From JAVBLQ01 sp031553435 (GTDB lineage Bacteria; Bacteroidota; Bacteroidia; Bacteroidales; Azobacteroidaceae): a DNA stretch of 15,254 nucleotides. The stretch covers positions 1 through 15,254 of the forward strand of contig JAVBLQ010000018.1 in the NCBI GenBank assembly GCA_031553435.1. The letters are read 5' to 3'. Below are positions 1-6,833 of the stretch, piece by piece (position 1 is the stretch's first letter; each line of letters starts with the position of its first letter). The position numbers and the translations under genes were made by a program. Below the pieces are notes generated by a model. That model ran no database searches and was not told the DNA's origin. It worked only from the letters and a program-made list of their open reading frames with translations.

Positions 1-209
1 TGCGAAAGTTCCGCAAACATAAATTTGCTCAGCGGGAGACTTGCGACATTGTCGCAAACGTAAATTTGCTCAGGCGCAAACTTGCGACATTGTCGCAAAC
101 GTAAATTTGCTCAGGCGCAGACTTGCGACATTGTCGCAAACGTAAATTTGTTCAGGCGCAGACTTGCGACATTGTCGCAAACGTAAATTTGCTCAGGCGC
201 AGACTTGCG
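1..209. repeat. 41-bp tandem repeat array with internal palindromes
   Basis: Four full 41-bp units start at 39, 80, 121 and 162 and differ from one another at only about two positions. Positions 1-38 are a diverged unit lacking its first three bases, so the array continues beyond the left edge. Positions 203-209 begin a sixth unit that then loses similarity. Each full unit contains the perfect palindrome TTGCGACATTGTCGCAA (41-57, 82-98, 123-139, 164-180). It also contains two shorter inverted repeats: GCAAA/TTTGC six bases apart, and CGCA/TGCG four bases apart. Because 41 is not a multiple of three and the reading frame changes at each unit, the array is not a protein repeat. The function is unknown; operator array, recombination substrate or dispersed intergenic repeat are all possible. 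Confidence 0.93.
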
Positions 210-473
210 GAAGCTCTGGAACAGCATTTTACAAATAAAAGCAGGATAAAAACCGGAATAAACTTTCAGGAAAACCAAATAAGAAGGAAATTTCTTCATC
301 AGGTTTATGGGGATATAATAAGATTTTGATTTATAAGTCTAAACCTCCACCACAATTAGTCAAAAATTACCCCTTATATGTATTATTTGTACTTAATTTT
401 GACTCTAAGCGTCTAAAAATGAGAATATTTTAAAATAGAAAACGAAAAATCATTAACATTAAACACAACTTTT
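210..473. other. Intergenic leader region upstream of the pectinesterase
   Basis: This AT-rich stretch of about 260 bases holds no convincing gene. An open frame at 123-329 starts inside the repeat array and looks like chance. The region must carry the promoter of the large secreted enzyme. TATTATTTG at 381-389 resembles the Bacteroidota -7 box TAnnTTTG but has one extra base, and no clear -33 box lies upstream. The stretch just before the start codon is A-rich, as is usual for Bacteroidota translation starts, and has no Shine-Dalgarno sequence. Confidence 0.6.
358..404. promoter_or_regulatory. Inverted repeat flanking the possible promoter of the pectinesterase gene
   Basis: AGTCAAAAATTA (358-369) pairs with TAATTTTGACT (394-404), with one unpaired A. 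The 24-base interval between the arms contains the -7-like TATTATTTG (381-389). An inverted repeat bracketing a promoter could be an operator or a leader hairpin. It is AT-rich, so chance is a real alternative. That it regulates the gene is inference. Confidence 0.3.
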
Positions 474-3400
474 ATGCAAAAAACACTTTTACTGCTGGTT
501 TTGGCTTTATTGGGAAACTTTTGGCTTGCCCATGGGCAAACAAGTTATGATTTCAGAGATAGTACGATCATCACTCGTGGAGGAAGTGAAGACGGAACTC
601 TTACTTTAAGTGGAGGTTCATTTAAATTGCATGGTGCAACTTATGGCATGAACATGAAAGCAGGAGGTAAAATCCGTATTGCAGTAACCGGGAGTAGTAC
701 GATCAAATTTTTAGGATCTGCTCATTCAAGTCTCAATTTGGTGGGTTCGACTTCCGGTGGAACTGTACTTGGAGTTCAATACACAAAAGTAGCTACCGAT
801 TTGGTCGACACTTACGATTTTGTGTATGATGGTCCTGCAGATATACTTGAATTTACAACAACTACAAAAGATGGCGGAGGTTCGGATTTATACCTGCCTC
901 TTATCACGGTGATTCCGCCAAAGCCGGGAATAGAATCTGGTTCTCCGGAAAAAAATGTTATTTATTATTATGATTTTCGTGACGGAAGCATTGTTCCAAC
1001 TAATACTGATGGGAAATCCAATATTTCCAAAGGACTCGTTTCGGTTAATGTAGGTGCAAGCAATGCGTATGGATATAATGGCGCACAACATGGTTCCGTT
1101 TTCAAAACAGGAAATCAAATCGTTTTACAAGTTGCCGGAAATTCATACATCAAAGTCGGAGGTTGCCAATATTCGAATGGAACTATGACGGTTTCAAGTT
1201 CAACCGGAACTTTTGCCGAAACAACCTTGTCTTCAAAAACAGCTTCTTGTTATCATCAGGATGGTTCTACTGTCAATTTCTTGTATGTTGGTGGTGCAGG
1301 AACGGTTACAATCGACTTTACAGGAACAAATTATATTCCATATATCGGAGTTGTTCCTTCTCCGTTCAATATTGAGCTTACTCAATGGGCGCAAAAAACA
1401 GGATCGGTAACTGTTAATGGGGTTAAAGTAGATGTTACTATGGGAGCTACTTCATCGGATGCAGCGACAGTCAATGTTTCGGAAGGAACCGTTATCAGTG
1501 CAACTGCAGAACTCGCTTCTATCCGCATTAATTTGGGCGGAAAAGCTTTGAACACAGTGACGACTGCTTATTCAGGTGATATCAACAGTGTTACTGTGTC
1601 TGGCGATACTTTACTTATCAATTATAAGGATGGAAATAAAAAACCTTATGGTTATAAAATTTATGTTGCCGACAATAGTAAAACGGTTTTGGCCGAACCG
1701 GGAAAAACTTACAGCTATAACTTCTTTGATGGAAGTGTACTTCCTCAAACATCTTATCAAACATTACGTTACAAAACATTTATTTCGGCAGATGGTATTT
1801 TAACGATGAATAGTAATACCGATACACCATCAGGACAATTCGGATATCATGATGCTGCGCATGGAGCTGTATTGTTTCCTGGAAACTCCATGGATATTGT
1901 TGTTGCCGGTGATGCAACTGTTTCTTTCGGAACTTGTCAATATGGAAGCGCTACCGATGCTGTTTTTATCATAACAGATCAATCAGGAAATACGTTGGGC
2001 AGCGTTCAGGCGAAAGATAATACAGCCTCTTGTTCTTCCCATAGTTTTAGTTATACAGGTCCTGCCGGAGTATTGAAGGCGACTTTGTCAAGTGCAAACT
2101 ATCCGAAAGCAGAAATTTACATTCATAACGTATCTATCGAAAATGCAGCAGAAATAATCAAATCAGTGAAGGCTGATGTTTGGGATTTCGGTGCAGCTCA
2201 ATTAGACGAATCATTGTATAACAATAAACTTACCGAAGAAGTGATCAATAGCTGGTATCCGGGGGTAGAGCCCGGAACAACGGGAAAATCGCTTCCTCAG
2301 GGATTTACTGTAGGCGTTTTGAGTTGGGTCGGAGGAACAAACAGCGATCGTATCCGTACATCGAACACAAACTTAACCCGCTATGATTCAAATGGATGTC
2401 CTGCAACCTTTGATAATAAAACTTTCACAGGAAATTTATATGTGAATGCAAGTGCAGCGCCCACCCGCTATATCGGGCTTACTCTAAGTGAAGACGATGA
2501 AGTGCTTGTTTATGCAAAATCGCAAAACGGATTGGGTAAACTGACTTTCGAATATATGGGTGACAATACGCAGAAAGATGTGGCAGATGTGGCAAGTTCT
2601 TTGGGAGTTTCCAAATTCGTTGCAAAAAAAGGCGGTTCTTATCATATTTATGATTCAGCCGACAAACCATTCTATTATCGTATTCTGAGAAAAGATGCAA
2701 CTTATGTTACGCTCAACGGTTCGCTGAATACAACTCAGGCATCCGGTATACCGGCAGAATATAGCCTTGTTTTGACGAATGAAGCTGGAAAACAATTTAC
2801 AAAAACACTGACTTCCGGCTCGACCAGCTATAGCATTCAGGTTCCGGTTGGTTATACCTATCAACTTAGCTTGGGAAATGCTAACGGATTTATTATTACC
2901 AATGGAACTTCTGTAACACCGGAAGCTAATACTACCCATGATATCATTATCATGAAAGTAATTACCAATAATTTATCCGGTTCTATCAAAGGATTGACCA
3001 GCACTCAGGCGAAAGATCTGGAGTTGATACTTACACCTGAAAATACAAATCTGGTATTTGTCCCTGATCTTGTAATCAATCAAACAGATTTAACTTATAC
3101 TGTTGATATTGAACCGAATAATAAGTATACTATTTCTGCAAAAGGTGTTAACGATTATTATATTACCAATGATGTTGTCAATATTTCGGCAGATGCTGAT
3201 TTCGACATCGTTTTTGATAAAAAACCGGTATATAAAATTAATATCATTGCCAGCGGATTGAATGCAGAGCAGACTTTAAAATTGAAAGTTACATGTAAGA
3301 ACCTGAATGAACCGGGATATTCATATGCTTTTACAGGCTTAGAAAATGTCTGTTTACGTGATGGTGTTTACTCAATTACATGTAGTGGTCTGGATGAATA

Positions 3401-5306
3401 TCCGTTAGAATTGGGTTCTACATCCAATCTGACTGTAAATGGTGCGGAAACATCTAAGACATTAGCATTTAAACCTGTTATCAACTGGTCATTCGACGAT
3501 GCGGTTATTACCAACGGAGTCACAACAGCTTACAAAGGTATGTTGCTTACAGGAACAGCTTATAACGAAATTGCCAAAGGACATTTGGTGATTAAAGACA
3601 ATGCAACCGCTAAGATTCCTGTAAATCCGGGAGAAAAATTGATTGTTACTTATTACTATTCAGCTAAATTCAATGTAGATGTAGGAGAAGTGGTTGAAAC
3701 ATCATCCGGAAGCACATCCAAATTTGAAACAAAAGAGTTTATCTATTCAGGTTCTGTTCCCGGTTATATGACAATCAACAATATTTCAGGAACAACAACT
3801 TATATCACAGATGTGACCGTTGCTAAAACTTTGAGTTATTCTCCGGTTATTACAGTAGGTAATGATAAAGAATATCAAACAATTAATGATGCGCTTTCAG
3901 CAGTCCGCGCCATGACTCGTCCTCATGCTGAACGGGTAAAAATCATGGTCGATCCCGGTAATTATGAAGAAATGCTGGTGATCGATGTCGATAGTGTTTC
4001 CATTATTAATGCATCGGCAACACCAAGCATTGCTTTGCTGAATAAAGGCGTTGATATCGATGAAAATGCAGTCAGAATTACATCGTATTATGGTCATGGT
4101 TACAATTATTTCAGTATGGGAACCAACCAGAAATGGAGTGAAGATGCTTTGAGAGTTAACAAGGAAAATGGCTACACTACTTACAGCAATACAGGTAGCG
4201 GAACCACCAACAGTTCGTACTGGAATGCAACAGTAGTTGTTTCTGCCAAAGGATTTGAAGCTTCGGATATTATCTTTGAAAATTCGTACAATCAATACAT
4301 TTCTAAAAAAGAGTCGGAAGATGTGGTTGTTGAATGGGCTTCGGGCGGAAAAGGAACCCGTCCTACCGATTATGGCAATACAAGTGTTCAAAATAAGAGT
4401 TTTGTAGAAAGAGCTGCCGCCATTGCTTATACTGCCGGTGGCGATAGAAGTATACTTTATCGATGCCGTGTTGTTGGCCGTCAGGACTCATTTTTCGGAG
4501 CAGAAGGCGTTCGTGTTGTGGCTTTCAAGGGCTCACTGATGGGAGGCACCGATTATTTGTTCGGAGGAATGACGCTGGTTGCTTATCAAAGCGAATTGGT
4601 GATGAATACAAGTGAAACAAGCACAGATGTTGCTTATATCACAGCAGCGCAACAAAGTAGCGCACGAGGGTATTTGTTGTATAATTGTACAGTTACTTCA
4701 GCTACACCAGGAACGGAAACAGCATCACAACATTATTCCAATCCCGGATACTTGGGACGTCCATGGCAGGCAACTACCAGTGAAGTAGTATTTTATAATA
4801 CAACTATTAAAAAAACGGACATTCCGGCTCATTCCGGAAAATCATTGGTGGCTCCTGTTGGTTGGTTAAATACGCTGGGTGGAGAATCAAATAAATGTTA
4901 CGAGTATGGCACAATTGAAGAATCCGGTGAAAATAATTCAACCAGTCGTGCTTCGTGGTCGCATCTTTTATCAACTCCTCAATTGAGTGACGGAACAGCA
5001 ATAACTACCTTTAATTTCACCAAAGGATCTGATGGTTGGAATCCGATTCCTTCTCTTATTACAGGAATTAAAGATGCTGTAAATAATGAACATCACAGTG
5101 CTTTGACTTTATTGCAGGCCGGTAATATAATTAAAATATCAGGTATTGATGCGGCAACAAATATATCTGTTTATGGAATCAATGGAGTATTGAACAACAC
5201 TATGGTTGCTACTACCGATGCTCAATTTACATTGCAACCCGGTTTTTGGATTGTGAAAGCTTCAAATGCAAAAGGTCAGCTTGTGTCGAAGGTTTTGATT
5301 CGTTGA
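474..5306 (+). CDS. Secreted multidomain pectin methylesterase (CE8) with T9SS-like tail
   Basis: Probably removes methyl esters from pectin at the cell surface. Residues 1-21 are a signal peptide (MQK, a Leu-rich core, then AHG before Gln22). Repeated beta-sandwich modules follow, opening with Y/W-x-F motifs near residues 25, 166, 415, 570 and 1005. Modules 2 and 3 share GY-x3-A-x-HG and CQY motifs. Residues about 743-1000 hold three Ig-like repeats. The esterase domain covers about 1125-1525 and shows the family segments: GNYEE (1162-1166), a QAVAL-like RAAAIAY, QDSFFG (Asp1338), DYLFG (Asp1360) and LGRPW (Arg1429). These match the catalytic Asp/Asp/Arg of known pectinesterases. The Gln that normally opens QAVAL is not evident. 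The last 70 residues, ending GxWIVKAxxxxGQLVSKVLIR, resemble a type A T9SS sorting domain. At 1610 residues the protein is several times longer than a minimal pectinesterase. Pectin as substrate is inferred from the family. Confidence 0.88.
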   Translation: MQKTLLLLVLALLGNFWLAHGQTSYDFRDSTIITRGGSEDGTLTLSGGSFKLHGATYGMNMKAGGKIRIAVTGSSTIKFLGSAHSSLNLVGSTSGGTVLGVQYTKVATDLVDTYDFVYDGPADILEFTTTTKDGGGSDLYLPLITVIPPKPGIESGSPEKNVIYYYDFRDGSIVPTNTDGKSNISKGLVSVNVGASNAYGYNGAQHGSVFKTGNQIVLQVAGNSYIKVGGCQYSNGTMTVSSSTGTFAETTLSSKTASCYHQDGSTVNFLYVGGAGTVTIDFTGTNYIPYIGVVPSPFNIELTQWAQKTGSVTVNGVKVDVTMGATSSDAATVNVSEGTVISATAELASIRINLGGKALNTVTTAYSGDINSVTVSGDTLLINYKDGNKKPYGYKIYVADNSKTVLAEPGKTYSYNFFDGSVLPQTSYQTLRYKTFISADGILTMNSNTDTPSGQFGYHDAAHGAVLFPGNSMDIVVAGDATVSFGTCQYGSATDAVFIITDQSGNTLGSVQAKDNTASCSSHSFSYTGPAGVLKATLSSANYPKAEIYIHNVSIENAAEIIKSVKADVWDFGAAQLDESLYNNKLTEEVINSWYPGVEPGTTGKSLPQGFTVGVLSWVGGTNSDRIRTSNTNLTRYDSNGCPATFDNKTFTGNLYVNASAAPTRYIGLTLSEDDEVLVYAKSQNGLGKLTFEYMGDNTQKDVADVASSLGVSKFVAKKGGSYHIYDSADKPFYYRILRKDATYVTLNGSLNTTQASGIPAEYSLVLTNEAGKQFTKTLTSGSTSYSIQVPVGYTYQLSLGNANGFIITNGTSVTPEANTTHDIIIMKVITNNLSGSIKGLTSTQAKDLELILTPENTNLVFVPDLVINQTDLTYTVDIEPNNKYTISAKGVNDYYITNDVVNISADADFDIVFDKKPVYKINIIASGLNAEQTLKLKVTCKNLNEPGYSYAFTGLENVCLRDGVYSITCSGLDEYPLELGSTSNLTVNGAETSKTLAFKPVINWSFDDAVITNGVTTAYKGMLLTGTAYNEIAKGHLVIKDNATAKIPVNPGEKLIVTYYYSAKFNVDVGEVVETSSGSTSKFETKEFIYSGSVPGYMTINNISGTTTYITDVTVAKTLSYSPVITVGNDKEYQTINDALSAVRAMTRPHAERVKIMVDPGNYEEMLVIDVDSVSIINASATPSIALLNKGVDIDENAVRITSYYGHGYNYFSMGTNQKWSEDALRVNKENGYTTYSNTGSGTTNSSYWNATVVVSAKGFEASDIIFENSYNQYISKKESEDVVVEWASGGKGTRPTDYGNTSVQNKSFVERAAAIAYTAGGDRSILYRCRVVGRQDSFFGAEGVRVVAFKGSLMGGTDYLFGGMTLVAYQSELVMNTSETSTDVAYITAAQQSSARGYLLYNCTVTSATPGTETASQHYSNPGYLGRPWQATTSEVVFYNTTIKKTDIPAHSGKSLVAPVGWLNTLGGESNKCYEYGTIEESGENNSTSRASWSHLLSTPQLSDGTAITTFNFTKGSDGWNPIPSLITGIKDAVNNEHHSALTLLQAGNIIKISGIDAATNISVYGINGVLNNTMVATTDAQFTLQPGFWIVKASNAKGQLVSKVLIR

Positions 5307-5328
5307 TCCGGATTAAATGATAATTAAG

Positions 5329-5511
5329 AAACTGTTTAAGTTTTCAAAATGGAAGGTGAAAGGGGAGGTCGCTTCCGCTCCTTGTGAACTCGCTTCACTC
5401 GTTGTGAAGAGGTGACAATGCGACAAACGTCACTTTGTCACAGTTCACCTTTCACAAGGGAACAAAGAGACCTTCACCTTTCACCTTCCATTTTGAAAAC
5501 TTAAACAGTTT
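5329..5511. repeat. 183-bp nested palindromic element (MITE-like)
   Basis: The left arm (5329-5370) and right arm (5469-5511) are reverse complements over about 43 bases, with one mismatch and a one-base gap. The 98-base centre has further nested pairs: CCTTGTGAA (5380-5388) with TTCACAAGG (5451-5459), CTTCAC (5393-5398) with GTGAAG (5404-5409), and GTGACAA (5412-5418) with TTGTCAC (5435-5441). The whole would fold into a long branched hairpin. It lies between the pectinesterase stop and the lipoprotein promoter and has no open frame of note. The size and long terminal inverted repeats suit a small non-autonomous transposable or palindromic element. I see no clear target-site duplication. It could also terminate transcription of the pectinesterase gene. 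Confidence 0.85.
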
Positions 5512-5602
5512 TTAAACTTCCTTCCTCATTAAAAGTCATAATTATAGTCTGATTGTTGGTTTATTTTTTACTTCAAAATAATATTTTGAATGAATTTAAT
5601 GA

Positions 5603-5610
5603 TATTTTTG
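5603..5610 (+). promoter_or_regulatory. Bacteroidota -7 box for the lipoprotein gene
   Basis: TATTTTTG fits TAnnTTTG exactly. It lies 47 bases upstream of the preferred lipoprotein start at 5658. The only nearby TTTG (5585-5588) is 14 bases away, closer than the usual -33 spacing, so the upstream half is weak. Confidence 0.5.
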
Positions 5611-5657
5611 TAGAGTCTTGATTTATGATAAATTTTACTTTTAATAAAAAATTGACA

Positions 5658-6833
5658 ATGAAAAACTTAATTATTTCCGGATTATTCTTAGTGCTTTTGT
5701 TTTCCTGTAAATCTGCCAAAGAACTTGCTCAGGATGGAAAATACGATAAAGCCTTTAACAAAGTTGTCGGAGATTTGAAGAAAAAACCTTATGACACTGA
5801 GTCTTTACAAATTTTGAAGCTTTCTTTCGATAATGCGAATAGTGCTGATTTGAATAGAATAAATCAACTCTCGCTTAAAAATGCTCCTGATCGGTGGGAT
5901 GAAGTTGCCAAAATATATCAATCTCTTCAGAATCGTCATGAAAAAATGCAGCAAACTTTACCGTTTTTAGATGCTTCCGTCCGATCAGAAATCAGAACGT
6001 TCGACTATACTTCTCAGATTGTAAATGCCCAGAGAAATGCTGCCGATTATAAATATTCCAAAGGCATTTCCCTTTTGGATATGAATAATAAATTGAAGGC
6101 GAGGGAGGCTGTCAATTATTTAAAACAGGCTCGAAAATACGATCCTGATTATCCGGATATCGATGCATTGATCGATGAAGCTTATTTCAAAGGCACCAAT
6201 CATGTTTTATTTCTTGTGAATGACTATACCAATTTTCGCTTACCCCAGGATTTTTTGGTAAATATCACTCAGGCAGGAAATAATCCTTCTTTGAATTCAA
6301 CATGGGTAAAATATTATGTTGTTCCGCAAAGGAATTTTAATTATGATTACATTGTACAATTTAACCTGAACTATGTGCGTACTATCCCGGAAAGGGTCAA
6401 TACCAAATCTGACGTTTTCACCAGAACAATCGATGACGGATGGGAATATGAATACGATAGGAGAGGGAATGTGATGAAAGATGCCAATGGAAACGATATT
6501 AAGCGCAAAAAGATCAGGACAGTTAAATGTGAATTAATCGAAACAACCCAAACCAAATCCATTGTTCTTGAATCCAGTTTGGATTATATAGATGCCAAAT
6601 CAAACAGAGTTCTCAAAAGAATTCCGGTCGTCCTGGAAAAACCTTTTGTATATCATTATGTTACTTACAAAGGCGATAGAGCTGCTTTGGAAGGAAATGT
6701 TTCTCCTGATATTTTCAGGAATAACCGGCCGGTTCCATTTCCTTCAAACATAGAAATGATATTGATGTCGGAAGAAAGACTTTTCCAGATGGTTTCTGCT
6801 GCGTTGATGGATAATAATGGAGGCATGTATTAA
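5658..6833 (+). CDS. Lipoprotein of unknown function
   Basis: 391 residues from the preferred ATG at 5658, which gives a compact lipoprotein signal: MKN, a hydrophobic stretch, then the lipobox LFSC with the acylated Cys at residue 17. An in-frame ATG at 5625 would add eleven residues, including two Lys, ahead of this signal, and is less likely. Residues about 20-180 look alpha-helical and TPR-like, with DGKYDKAFNKVV near the start and an AREAVNYLKQARKYDPDYP segment near 148-166. Residues about 181-391 look beta-rich, with a charged DRRGN-x-MKDANGND turn near 267-280. The bases after the acylated Cys (KSAKE) do not form a clear acidic surface-export signal, so an inner-leaflet or periplasm-facing location is more likely. 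I do not recognise a named family. It converges on polA, and the two stop codons overlap by four bases. Confidence 0.88.
   Translation: MKNLIISGLFLVLLFSCKSAKELAQDGKYDKAFNKVVGDLKKKPYDTESLQILKLSFDNANSADLNRINQLSLKNAPDRWDEVAKIYQSLQNRHEKMQQTLPFLDASVRSEIRTFDYTSQIVNAQRNAADYKYSKGISLLDMNNKLKAREAVNYLKQARKYDPDYPDIDALIDEAYFKGTNHVLFLVNDYTNFRLPQDFLVNITQAGNNPSLNSTWVKYYVVPQRNFNYDYIVQFNLNYVRTIPERVNTKSDVFTRTIDDGWEYEYDRRGNVMKDANGNDIKRKKIRTVKCELIETTQTKSIVLESSLDYIDAKSNRVLKRIPVVLEKPFVYHYVTYKGDRAALEGNVSPDIFRNNRPVPFPSNIEMILMSEERLFQMVSAALMDNNGGMY

Noticed and set aside
1..209. CRISPR array
   Set aside because: The 41-bp units follow each other directly and are nearly identical over their full length. There are no unique spacers between conserved repeats, and no cas gene is in the window.
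123..329. A 68-residue open frame on the plus strand and a 62-residue frame on the minus strand (111-299) over the repeat array
   Set aside because: Both run through the 41-bp repeats, whose period shifts the frame at every unit, and neither has a recognisable domain or promoter. They are best explained as chance.
3897..4391. 164-residue minus-strand open frame within the pectinesterase domain
   Set aside because: It is antisense to conserved catalytic sequence, has low-complexity Ile/Asn/Cys content and shows no domain. It is a shadow of the real gene.
5307..5624. tRNA or small RNA gene in the gap after the pectinesterase
   Set aside because: The structure is one long nested palindrome without a cloverleaf, T-loop consensus or CCA-type end. 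A transcribed RNA cannot be excluded but is not supported.
5625..5657. Earlier start for the lipoprotein at 5625
   Set aside because: It would place eleven extra residues before a complete lipoprotein signal, and it lies only 15 bases from the -7 box. The ATG at 5658 gives a standard signal length to Cys17.
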